Below are positions 54,949-63,938 of a DNA stretch of 64,000 bases, piece by piece. Each line of letters opens with the position of its first letter. Position 1 is the first letter of the stretch. The notes beneath the pieces were generated by a model, which made no database searches, had not been told where the DNA came from, and saw only the letters and a list, made by a program, of their open reading frames with translations. A program made the translations under genes and the position numbers. The DNA is from Methylocystis sp. B8. GTDB taxonomy: Bacteria > Pseudomonadota > Alphaproteobacteria > Rhizobiales > Beijerinckiaceae. The DNA is taken from contig NZ_VBTZ01000007.1 in the NCBI RefSeq assembly GCF_005771425.1, forward strand, positions 119,941 to 183,940, written 5' to 3'.

Positions 54949-55347
54949 CGTTACCCTTAAAGTGTTCGTCGGCCCGGAACCTATCACAAGCCACGCTGAG
55001 CGCCACAATGGACGTCCGATGCAAAACCTCCAAGAATAAATGTGACCTCAATACTTTTCGCGGAGCGGCGCTCTGAGGGCGTGCCCGCCCCAAAAATAAC
55101 CCATATATATGTATGTTATTACATAACACATCAATATATAGTGTATGTAAATTTATCCGATTTCGGGCTGCAAAAAATTTTCTCATTTATTTTCAATACC
55201 ATAAAAGTATATATTAGATGCGTCCAGATGTCGCATCGTAATTCGCTGATCCAATACAAACCTCATCGTTACAGCGTCGACGCGCGTGCGGCGGGAGAGC
55301 GTCCGGTAGCGACCGGAAAGGCGTCGGCAATCGTGGGGAGAACTTAA
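54949..55347. other. AT-rich regulatory spacer upstream of the second pmoD-family gene
   Basis: These 399 bases contain no gene. The segment 55090-55220 is strikingly AT-rich for this genome and contains the palindrome at 55114-55128, flanked by ATATATA runs on both sides. A TATATT -10 candidate lies near 55208. The last 100 bases return to normal composition and carry a GGGGAG ribosome site. Confidence 0.7.
55114..55128. promoter_or_regulatory. Zur-like inverted repeat (TGTTAT-N3-ATAACA)
   Basis: TGTTAT, TAC, ATAACA form a perfect dyad. The arms equal those of the proteobacterial Zur box core (TGTTATAATATAACA type). Position, 220 bases upstream of the pmoD-family start and 80 upstream of the -10 candidate, fits a regulator of metal-responsive transcription. 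Identification with Zur itself is an inference. Confidence 0.5.
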
Positions 55348-55959
55348 ATGGCAAGTGTGAGTGGCGCGCGCGGCCTGTTCGCCGGCGCAGTGATTGCGGC
55401 TGCGGCTTTTTTTGCCGCGCCGACGACCGCCTTCGCGCATGGCGGCGTGATGCTCGAGCAAGATGAATGCGTGCTTCGGATCGGTCCGAACACAATGCAT
55501 TTCATCGGCTATCAGCGCGCCGGAGAAGAGGCGGAGTTTTGCGAGGACATCGCCAAAACCGGTCCGACGGTAATCGCGCTTACCGCCGTTTCGCCCGATC
55601 TGCGCGACATGGCGATCGGAATCCGCGTTGTGAAAGACGTCGGCGAAGAAAAGGAAAAAGCCAATCTCGACGCGATCACCGTCGCCTATATCGAGCCGAA
55701 GGTCTATCGCAACGGCACCATGAGCTTCGAACACGACTTCAAAGACGCGGGCCATTATGTTGGCATCGTCACGGTGCGCGACGATCTCGGCAATGAATGG
55801 GTTTCGCGCTTTCCATTCTCAGTAGGGCTCTACACCTTCTGGGGAATGCTCGAATATATCCTCTATGCCGTCGGCTTCGTCTCGCTTGTCGGCCTGATGT
55901 GGTGGACGCTGCGGGCAAACGCGAAGAAAAAGCCGGCGACGGGCGACGCGATCGCCTAA
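55348..55959 (+). CDS. PmoD-family copper-binding membrane protein, paralogue away from pmo
   Basis: The 203-residue protein has a signal peptide cut at AFA (mature N-terminus His31-Gly-Gly), a beta-rich periplasmic domain with Cys41, Met50-His51 and Cys65, and a C-terminal membrane helix (163-188) with a basic tail. The Cys-Met-Cys set, with 24 residues between cysteines, is shared with the pmoD gene at 62.9 kb and matches the family known to form a dinuclear CuA-like site at a dimer interface. The GHYVGIVTV strand is also shared. It has its own promoter and terminator and precedes sodB. Function in copper delivery to methane monooxygenase is inferred. Confidence 0.8.
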   Translation: MASVSGARGLFAGAVIAAAAFFAAPTTAFAHGGVMLEQDECVLRIGPNTMHFIGYQRAGEEAEFCEDIAKTGPTVIALTAVSPDLRDMAIGIRVVKDVGEEKEKANLDAITVAYIEPKVYRNGTMSFEHDFKDAGHYVGIVTVRDDLGNEWVSRFPFSVGLYTFWGMLEYILYAVGFVSLVGLMWWTLRANAKKKPATGDAIA

Positions 55960-55980
55960 AGAAAACGGCCCAAAGATTGC

Positions 55981-56015
55981 AGCACGGCTCGGTCGTCGCC
56001 GAGCCGTGCTTTTTT
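55981..56015 (+). terminator. Intrinsic terminator of the pmoD-family gene
   Basis: AGCACGGCTCGG (55981-55992) pairs perfectly with CCGAGCCGTGCT (55999-56010) over a TCGTCG loop, followed by six T. It lies 20 bases after the stop codon and isolates this gene from sodB. Confidence 0.9.
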
Positions 56016-56147
56016 GTTGCTAAAAGGCGGACATAGCGGCGCGGTTCGTGAGCGCGCGATATTGCCGCATCTCGCGTGCGGGTCTAGTTATCGCGTGCAG
56101 CTGAGGCTGACAGGCTACGCTCGTCAAAACCTATTCGGGAGAGAATT

Positions 56148-56744
56148 ATGTCCTTCACCCTGGAAGATCTGCCCTATCCATACGACGCCATGCAGCCTTA
56201 TCTCTCGCGAGAGTCTTTCGAATACCACCACGACAAGCATCACGCGACCTATGTCACGAACGCCAACAATCTCGTCAAAGGCACCGAATACGAAGGCAAG
56301 CCGATCGAAGAAGTGATCGTCACCGCCTACAACCGGAATACGCCGATCTTCAATAACGTCGCCCAGCACTACAATCACGCCCACTATTGGAAGTGGATGA
56401 AGCCGAACGGCGGCGGCGCCATTCCGGGCAAGGTCGAGAGGGCGATCATCGAGTCCTTCGGCTCAGTCGATAAATTCCGCGAAGACTTCCAGAAGGAGGG
56501 CTTGGCGCAATTCGGCTCCGGCTGGGTGTGGCTCGAGGTGAAGGATGGAAAGGTCGCGGTTCGCAAGACGCCAAACGCTGAAAATCCGCTGGTCCATGGC
56601 GCTGCGCCGATCCTGGTCGCCGACGTCTGGGAGCACTCCTATTACATCGATTATCGCAATCGCCGCGCGGACTACCTCAAGGCGTTCCTCGACCATCTCG
56701 TGAATTGGGAGCATGTCGAGGAAATGTTCGACGCCGCGAAATAG
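56148..56744 (+). CDS. sodB: Superoxide dismutase, Fe-type
   Basis: The 198-residue enzyme converts superoxide to peroxide and oxygen. Metal ligands are His27 (in EYHHDKHHATYV), His77 (in QHYNHAHYWKWM), and the Asp and His of DVWEHSYYIDY near 160. The NHAHYWKWMKPNGGG context and FGSGWVWL favour an iron or cambialistic enzyme. It has its own leader and a strong terminator. Superoxide arises from copper and methane oxidation chemistry, but its position after the pmoD paralogue may be chance. Confidence 0.95.
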   Translation: MSFTLEDLPYPYDAMQPYLSRESFEYHHDKHHATYVTNANNLVKGTEYEGKPIEEVIVTAYNRNTPIFNNVAQHYNHAHYWKWMKPNGGGAIPGKVERAIIESFGSVDKFREDFQKEGLAQFGSGWVWLEVKDGKVAVRKTPNAENPLVHGAAPILVADVWEHSYYIDYRNRRADYLKAFLDHLVNWEHVEEMFDAAK

Positions 56745-56760
56745 CGCTGCTTCGTTTCTA

Positions 56761-56794
56761 CGCGGCGCGCCTCTGATAGCGCGCCGCGTTTTTT
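56761..56794 (+). terminator. Intrinsic terminator of sodB
   Basis: CGCGGCGCGC (56761-56770) pairs with GCGCGCCGCG (56779-56788) over an 8-base loop, followed by six T. It begins 17 bases after the sodB stop. Confidence 0.9.
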
Positions 56795-56812
56795 CAGTGC
56801 AGTTCTGGCGGA

Positions 56813-57361
56813 TCAACTTGCGGCGATTTTTGGCTGCGATTCGACAACCTTTTTGAGATCGGCGAGCCCCTTATCGAACTGCTCGCCGAGCGCCTTGCCG
56901 ATGTTATAAAATTTGTAGATTGCCTTGCCCACGAATTCGTGGCGTCCGGACATTGCCCAGGCGACCTCCGTGCGCTCCCCGCCCATCGGTTTTAGATCGA
57001 ATTGCACTTCATTCGTGGCTTTGAATGGCTTCTCGAAGTTGAGCTTGATGCGAACGCGCTCGCCTTGCCGGCTCTCGACGATCTCCATATCGCCAACGCC
57101 GACCTGCTTATTCCCCGACCATGAATAGGTTGCGCCATAGCCCTGCGGCGTTCCCCCATATTCAGCCTTCATATCTGGATCGATCTTGGCCCAGGGCGAC
57201 CACTCCATCCAATTATGAAAATTGTTGATGTGCTCAAAGATCACTTCGGGCGGCGCGTCGATCACGATCGAGCGCACGATGCGGAAGCTGTCCGGCAGGA
57301 GAGAGATGTAAGCGATCAGCGCGCTGAGAAGGGCAAGGAAAAGGAGAGCGAAAATCGTCAT
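56813..57361 (-). CDS. Membrane-anchored SRPBCC family protein
   Basis: A 182-residue protein starting at 57361 after GGGAG. An N-terminal membrane helix (FALLFLALLSALIAYISLLP) is followed by an SRPBCC domain (VRSIVIDAPPEVIFEHINNFHNWMEWSPWAKID, in parts, then GRHEFVGKAIYKFYNIGKALG). This is a polyketide-cyclase/dehydrase-like member, unlike the exported pair at 5.8-6.9 kb. Ligand unknown. Convergent with sodB. Confidence 0.82.
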   Translation of the reverse strand: MTIFALLFLALLSALIAYISLLPDSFRIVRSIVIDAPPEVIFEHINNFHNWMEWSPWAKIDPDMKAEYGGTPQGYGATYSWSGNKQVGVGDMEIVESRQGERVRIKLNFEKPFKATNEVQFDLKPMGGERTEVAWAMSGRHEFVGKAIYKFYNIGKALGEQFDKGLADLKKVVESQPKIAAS

Positions 57362-57540
57362 GGGCAGGTCTCCCGTAAGAGCGTGGCGCGCGTTGGCCGT
57401 GACCAACGAGCCGACAATCGAGTTCCGCGCTCCTCGGCGCGAGACTTCGCTCTCCTGGCGAAGCGCTCGCGCACGACCCGCCGCCTGACGCGTCAGCGCC
57501 AGTTTAGAACGGCGGGCGCAATGCGCAACGCATTGTCAGG

Positions 57541-57653
57541 CTAGAGCGCTTCCCGATCACATGGAATTATGTGATCGAAAGGAATCGCTCAAAATTAAAA
57601 GGTTGGAGCAGGTTCTCATCGAAAAAGTCTGTCAACTTTTTCGAAAACCTGCT

Positions 57654-57655
<2 letters not shown>
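57541..57655. repeat. Palindromic repeat, family 4 (copy B)
   Basis: CTAGAGCGCTTCCCGATCAC leads into a hairpin (GATCACATGGAATTATGTGATC in halves of ten), followed by GAGCAGGTTCTCATCGAAAA and its inverted end TTTTTCGAAAACCTGCTCTAG. It ends at the aminotransferase stop codon. It shares the GAGCGC..GAAAAAG modules with the element at 32629-32745. Confidence 0.75.
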
Positions 57656-59313
<1,658 letters not shown>

Positions 59314-59547
59314 ATGTCGCTCGTTGATAAATTTGAAGATCAAATGGAGCCTGCTTTCACCCGCAGCTTCGACAGGGATTCAGCCCGCCGCCAGTTTCGA
59401 GTTTCGCTGCTGCTCGTAGCAGCCATGGCGATGGCGGCATTCGTTCTCGGCTTCGCTCTGCCGATCAGCTCGCCTGCGCAGAAGGCCACGCCTGTCGCCA
59501 CCGACAGCGGCGTATTCGCCGGGCGTCTGGTGACGATCGACCGCTGA
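59314..59547 (+). CDS. Small single-pass membrane protein
   Basis: A 77-residue protein starting at the ATG at 59314, preceded by GAGAGGATCAGGGAAA. The first 28 residues are charged (KFEDQMEPAFTRSFDRDSA), followed by one membrane helix (LLLVAAMAMAAFVLGFALPI) and a short periplasmic tail. No family recognised. It has a strong terminator 30 bases later and an AT-rich leader, so it is an independent and probably well-expressed gene. Confidence 0.65.
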   Translation: MSLVDKFEDQMEPAFTRSFDRDSARRQFRVSLLLVAAMAMAAFVLGFALPISSPAQKATPVATDSGVFAGRLVTIDR

Positions 59548-59575
59548 ACTTTTTTATAATTTCGCAGCAAGCCTT

Positions 59576-59605
59576 GCGCGCGTCCGATGACGCGCGCATT
59601 CTTTT
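59576..59605 (+). terminator. Intrinsic terminator of the small membrane-protein gene
   Basis: GCGCGCGTC (59576-59584) pairs with GACGCGCGC (59589-59597) over CGAT, then ATTCTTTTT follows. Confidence 0.85.
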
Positions 59606-59628
59606 TGGGCGCAGGAAGCCCTCTACGT

Positions 59629-59655
59629 AACCGGCTGCCGTTCAGGCAGCCGGTT
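59629..59655. terminator. Second hairpin, possibly ending the copper operon
   Basis: AACCGGCTGCC (59629-59639) pairs with GGCAGCCGGTT (59645-59655) over GTTCA. It lies 42 bases downstream of the pmoF-type stop on the minus strand. On that strand no U-run follows; on the plus strand TTT does. It may serve either direction. Confidence 0.5.
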
Positions 59656-59696
59656 TCATTGCCGTAGGCTCCGCAGACCCTTTGCCGGCTCACAGG

Positions 59697-60272
59697 TCAC
59701 TTCTTTTCCATGTGATGGTGGTGCTCGTGCGCCCCCCCTTCTTTGGGGCCGGCTGAGTCCTGACCATGCGCCTTCTGCCAGCGCTCCATGGCTTCGGCGT
59801 CATGGGCATGGGCCGCATCGGGCGCGTCGATCGCAGCATCGATCTCCACCTCGCCAGCCTTCTCGAAGACAAGCGTCATCTCGAGACCCCAGCCCACCTC
59901 AAGATGCTTCTTAATGTCCAGGAGCGCGACATAGGCCCCGCCGGGCGCGAGGGTGACTTTGGACTTGGGCGGAAGCACGATCGGGGTGATGAGGTCGAGC
60001 TTCTTGGCGTCGCCGTGGATTTCGGCGGCGCCGAACTTTTCCGACTTGACGGCGATAAGCTTATCAGGCGTGGCGCCGTTGTTGTGCAGCATCGCGTAGA
60101 ATTGCGCTTTGTTGTCGCCATCGGCCGGCGCACGAAGCCAGGGATGCTCCACCTTCAGATTTCCGACGTCATACTCATGCGCGACGGCGGAGCCGCGCGA
60201 GGCGAAGAGCCCAAGCGCCGTCCCTGTCAGCAGAGTTCCTCCGGTCAGCAAAAATTCACGCCGCTTTAGCAT
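59697..60272 (-). CDS. pmoF: PCuAC-domain copper protein of methanotroph type (PmoF-like)
   Basis: A 191-residue precursor with a twin-arginine-like signal (KRREFLLTGG) cut after AVA-like residues, giving mature N-terminal His32. The PCuAC fold is recognised by LKVEHPWLRAP, FYAMLHNNG, LIAVKSEKFGAAEIHGD and LAPGGAYVALLD. The usual HxM and GGxHLM copper ligands of canonical PCuAC are absent (IHGDAKK, GGAYVALL), while the mature N-terminal His plus His43, His63 or His86 could form a histidine brace, as shown for methanotroph PmoF proteins. The C-terminus is His-rich (HAHDAEAM, HEHHHH). It is last in the pmoD-copC-copD operon. Confidence 0.85.
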   Translation of the reverse strand: MLKRREFLLTGGTLLTGTALGLFASRGSAVAHEYDVGNLKVEHPWLRAPADGDNKAQFYAMLHNNGATPDKLIAVKSEKFGAAEIHGDAKKLDLITPIVLPPKSKVTLAPGGAYVALLDIKKHLEVGWGLEMTLVFEKAGEVEIDAAIDAPDAAHAHDAEAMERWQKAHGQDSAGPKEGGAHEHHHHMEKK

Positions 60273-60387
60273 CTGGCTTCTCCCTTATGCGCCGGACTTT
60301 TCTCTTGCCGGCCTGAGTGCATCATGACCAAGGACGCGCCCACGCGATACCGTCGCGCCTCGTTCGACCTTGCGACAATATGGCGCG

Positions 60388-62313
60388 CTAATGCGAGTGC
60401 AGGCTGATCTCGATCAAGGGTTCACGGGCGAATTCGGCAACGAGACCGGCGAGTTTCTGGGCGTTCCCATCGTCAGGCGCGAATGTACGGAAACGCGCCC
60501 GAATGTAACCTGAACGGTCAACGAGAAAATGCGCCTCTTCGATCTCCTCCGACGGCATTTCGTTGGGATAGCGATTGATCACTGAATAGGCGGCCTCAAC
60601 CGCCTTCGGATGAACCGGCTCGCGGCCTTTCGCCTCCTGCGGACAGGCCGCGTCATAGACCGTCACATGGTTTGCGCCGGCGGCCTTCGCCGCGTCATGC
60701 GCGATCTTCACGCTTGCCGCGCGCGCGTTCGGGTCGCCGGTCAGCGATCCGCAGCGCGCGAAAGAAATCAACGTCGGAACGCCGCGGAGCTTGAAGAGAG
60801 ACGTCGCCGAATCGTTGGGGTCGATCAAAGCGAAATCCGGCGCGATCAGCCATTGAATCATGGGCTGAGCGCTCATGAAACGGGCGCGGTTCGAATAGGA
60901 CATCATTAAGAGGAAGTTGATCACGTCCCAACGATCGTCGGCGTCGAGCTGCTCGTTGAAGGCCGGCATGACGCCGCTTTGCCCGCCATTGGTCAGCCAG
61001 TGAAAGATGTCGCCAATCGTATGCGTGCCGACGTGCGGGGCGGTGAGATCAGCCGGCTGCACGGGTAGCCCTTTGAGGTTCTTGAGATCCTTGGCAAGCG
61101 GTCCATTGCCTTCGCCCTGCGCGCCATGGCAGCCGGTGCAGTTCTCCTTGAAATGCGCGAGCCCGCGCGCCACAGACTCCGCGGTATAGTCCTGGGTCGG
61201 GTCGTTGTAAGTGTCAGTGTAGGCTTCTGTCGCAAGCGACACGGCCAGCGAAATCACCGCTGCGGCAGAGATCGCCGGAGTGGCGTAGAGCCGATATTGG
61301 CGGGTCCTCGGCGTCCACCAGATCAGCGCCGCGATGATCGCAAGAACGACGGCGGCGATGCCCCACCACCAGATCGGGCTAAACACCGCAGGGTTTTGCC
61401 CCCATGTCGCGATGTAGGACAGACGAAATGGCAGCGGCCAATAAAGATTGGTTTCATGGGCGGCCGGGGTGATGACCGCGATGTAGCCGGCGATTGAAAG
61501 CAGCGCGAGCGCAAAGATCGACTCGCCTGCCCCCACCTTGCTGTACCAGGCGACATCGAATTCGCCTTTCGGCCGCCGCGTGATGTATCGCGCGAGCGCC
61601 AGCGCCGCAAGCAACACGGCGCAAAGAAAAACGAGCTTCAAGGTCAGCAGCCGACCATAGGGCGTCGCCAACATGTTCGGAATGCTGCCGACGTTTTCCC
61701 AGGCGATCGCAAATCCGCTAATGGCGACGACCGCCATGGCGACCTTCGCGATGAGCGACCAGCGCTCGGCGAGCTGCGCGGCCACTTCCGGCGGTTTGCC
61801 GCGCGCTGTGAACATCCACCAAACGAGCCCGAGTAGCCCGCCAAGCCAGGTGAGGCCCGCCGCCGTGTGGAGAAGGAAGCTCGCCTGCGTCCAGCGCGGC
61901 AAGCCGTCGTCTATGGCGTGCCCGGTCACCGAAACGGCGGCGATCAGGACGACGCCGATCCAGAGCGTGACGCGGTCGAGCAATTCTGAAGCGACGAATA
62001 GGCGCGCCGCCGCCAAGCCGGCGAAGAGGAAAGCGATCAATTGCGTCGCGATCCAGGCCTTGCCGACGCTCGTGTTGACGGTGAACTCCCAGAGCGTATC
62101 GAATTCAACTGGACGATCGGCGGGAAAAATCGCGCGCGCCGTGACATAGAGCAGCGCGAAGCCGAACAGGGCGCGCAACAAGGCGAGCGCGGCCACAGCC
62201 GGTTTGAAGCGCCCTCCATCCTCGCCGATCAAGCGCGGCAGGAGGAGAAGTCCGACCGCGAGGGCTGAGGGCAGGCTTAGGAAAAAGCGGATCGCCGCTA
62301 GAGAGAGATACAT
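60388..62313 (-). CDS. copD: CopD membrane protein fused to cytochrome c and a thioredoxin-like domain
   Basis: The 641-residue protein has three parts. Residues 1-365 form about eight or nine membrane helices of the CopD copper-transport family, with conserved His in VTGHAID near 132 and LLHTAAGLTWLGGL near 150. Residues 375-480 are a class I cytochrome c domain: CTGCH at 392-396 binds haem and Met449 in SGVMPAF is the likely sixth ligand. Residues about 490-640 look thioredoxin- or SCO-like (GVPTLISFARCG, CPQEAKG, DRSGYIRARFRTFAPDDG), with one Cys near 521 and one near 555 rather than a CxxC. The cytochrome may handle electrons for Cu(II)/Cu(I) change. copC lies upstream. Confidence 0.85.
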   Translation of the reverse strand: MYLSLAAIRFFLSLPSALAVGLLLLPRLIGEDGGRFKPAVAALALLRALFGFALLYVTARAIFPADRPVEFDTLWEFTVNTSVGKAWIATQLIAFLFAGLAAARLFVASELLDRVTLWIGVVLIAAVSVTGHAIDDGLPRWTQASFLLHTAAGLTWLGGLLGLVWWMFTARGKPPEVAAQLAERWSLIAKVAMAVVAISGFAIAWENVGSIPNMLATPYGRLLTLKLVFLCAVLLAALALARYITRRPKGEFDVAWYSKVGAGESIFALALLSIAGYIAVITPAAHETNLYWPLPFRLSYIATWGQNPAVFSPIWWWGIAAVVLAIIAALIWWTPRTRQYRLYATPAISAAAVISLAVSLATEAYTDTYNDPTQDYTAESVARGLAHFKENCTGCHGAQGEGNGPLAKDLKNLKGLPVQPADLTAPHVGTHTIGDIFHWLTNGGQSGVMPAFNEQLDADDRWDVINFLLMMSYSNRARFMSAQPMIQWLIAPDFALIDPNDSATSLFKLRGVPTLISFARCGSLTGDPNARAASVKIAHDAAKAAGANHVTVYDAACPQEAKGREPVHPKAVEAAYSVINRYPNEMPSEEIEEAHFLVDRSGYIRARFRTFAPDDGNAQKLAGLVAEFAREPLIEISLHSH

Positions 62314-62423
62314 TTTTCTTTCGCCCGACGTCCTCTGGCGTTCATCTCCTCAGCCCGCGCTAGGGTGCGGGAATGAGCGGCGGCCCACGCAAGACCGCGG
62401 GCGCGCCGTTCGCTCAATCGCGC

Positions 62424-62825
62424 TTATTTCGCGTCTACGGTGAATTCGTAGTTTCCCTCGACGATATGTCCGTCGCTGGAGAGCACGCGGTAGCGCACGA
62501 TGTATTTGCCGGGTGCGAGCTCTGGCGCGTTCACCGACAATTCGCGCGGTTTGTCGGGAACGCCGATATTGCCTTCCCCAAGAATCTTTCCCTCGGGCGT
62601 TTCGATGGTGATCTTCGAGTAAGGCGGTTCAACGCCTCCGCCGAAACGCAACTTGACGGTTTTGGGAGGCGCCGCCACATGTTCTTTTGATGAAGGCGTC
62701 GCGTCAACGAGGAAGGAATGCGCGAACGCCGAAGTAGTCGCTCCCAGGACGATGGCGAAAACTGCGCCGATGACGCAGCTGAAACCGCGCACTCCCATTG
62801 ACGAAGTCTTGTCGACAATTTTCAT
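62424..62825 (-). CDS. copC: Periplasmic copper-binding protein CopC
   Basis: The 133-residue precursor has a signal peptide ending AFA, so the mature protein starts with His36. Copper(II) ligands of CopC are the N-terminal His plus an Asp and His in the SSDGH motif (118-120), all present. The cupredoxin-like domain includes SFLVDATPSSKEHV and PGKYIVRYRVLSSDGHIVEGNY. The Met-rich Cu(I) site of some CopC proteins is absent, as in most methanotroph CopC. GGGGAG precedes the ATG at 62825. It is between pmoD and copD. Confidence 0.95.
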   Translation of the reverse strand: MKIVDKTSSMGVRGFSCVIGAVFAIVLGATTSAFAHSFLVDATPSSKEHVAAPPKTVKLRFGGGVEPPYSKITIETPEGKILGEGNIGVPDKPRELSVNAPELAPGKYIVRYRVLSSDGHIVEGNYEFTVDAK

Positions 62826-62890
62826 GGCGTCTCCCCGGAGGCTCTGACCTCCCCTTTTCGTTTTTGAGATGTTCATGCGCATCGCCCCGT

Positions 62891-63505
62891 TCAAGACGCT
62901 GTGGCGCCGGCGGCATCCTTCTTCTTTCCCGATGGATGCGTATGCTTCCAATACACGAAAACGATGCCGGCGATGAGCACGGCTCCGGCGATCTGCGGAA
63001 CCCATGCCCATAGGGTTTCTCCGACCATGAATTTGAACTCGGACGTTTCCTGGGTTCCGTCGGGACGGGTCAGAGTGACGAGGCCGATGTAGTGGCCGTT
63101 GTTCTTGAAGTTGTGCTCAAGATTGAAGGTGCCTTTGGTGTATTTGGTCGCCGGACGATAAACCTCGGTCAGCGCCTCGAGGTCCGTATCCTTGGTGATG
63201 GGCGTGAGCGGATCACGAATGATGCGCAGTTCAAGCGGCATGTCGCGGAACGTTGGATTTTCGATATCGAACACGAGAATCGTCGGTCCGGCGGCCGGTA
63301 TCTCCGCGCAATATTCGCTGCGTGACTTGCCCGGCTGATAGGCCGTGATGTGAATCATGTCGTAGCCGAACATGACCATGCACATATTGCCCATCGTCAT
63401 CGCTTCGGGACCGGCGCCGCCCTCAGAAGCGCGCGTAGGCGCCGTCAACGCCATTGAGAAAAGCGCGCCGAGAACCGCGGCTGCGAGGCTACGCCAATTC
63501 TTCAT
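62891..63505 (-). CDS. pmoD: PmoD copper-binding protein
   Basis: The 204-residue precursor has a signal peptide ending near ASE (residue 28), a periplasmic domain with Cys42, a methionine cluster (MTMGNMCMVMFG), Met50 and His52 and Cys66, and a C-terminal membrane helix (164-187) followed by a His-containing basic tail. PmoD/AmoD/AmoE-family proteins bind copper in a CuA-like site across a dimer. The Cys-to-Cys spacing of 24 and the shared GHYIGLVTL match the paralogue at 55.3 kb. It follows the pmoB end by 430 bases with a terminator between, and heads the copper operon. GAGGG precedes the ATG at 63505. Confidence 0.88.
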   Translation of the reverse strand: MKNWRSLAAAVLGALFSMALTAPTRASEGGAGPEAMTMGNMCMVMFGYDMIHITAYQPGKSRSEYCAEIPAAGPTILVFDIENPTFRDMPLELRIIRDPLTPITKDTDLEALTEVYRPATKYTKGTFNLEHNFKNNGHYIGLVTLTRPDGTQETSEFKFMVGETLWAWVPQIAGAVLIAGIVFVYWKHTHPSGKKKDAAGATAS

Positions 63506-63938
63506 TTCCATCCCTCGATCAATGTTGATTCCAAGGTTGTCGCTCTTGCCGGCGACCGTTGTAAACGCTGCATCTTCTATAGCGGATTTTTGGCTGACGG
63601 CTTCATTTTTTCATCTTCGTCCTTACGTCGCCTGTCCGCTCGCCGCGGACGTTTCTTTTGACAAATGCCACAAATTGACGCGAGCGAAAACGGTTAGCAT
63701 TTGATTTGCGTCCAAAGGACGCACCGCTTGTTTGGGGCCTTCCGCGCTCGCCCGGAGCCGAAGAGAGGCGATCGCTTCGTCTAATACTCGACCGCTGAAA
63801 TGACGGGACCGCGGACAAGACTCGCTTCACGTCAAACTTCGCCTCGTGACTCCGCATCGCGCCAAGCGGCGCCTCCCCAAAACAAAACCCCCGGCTTTAA
63901 GGGCCGGGGGCATTTGTTTTTGGTTTCGTCAGTATCGC
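63506..63938. other. Spacer between pmoD and pmoB
   Basis: 433 bases without a gene. The pmoB-side end holds the terminator (63888-63910). The pmoD-side half probably holds a separate promoter, though I could not choose convincing boxes. A minus-strand frame at 63603-63857 lacks protein character. Confidence 0.7.
63888..63910 (-). terminator. Intrinsic terminator downstream of pmoB
   Basis: On the minus strand CCCCCGGC pairs with GCCGGGGG over a 7-base loop, followed by TTTTGTTTT. It begins 29 bases after the pmoB stop codon and should end the pmoCAB transcript. Confidence 0.92.
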
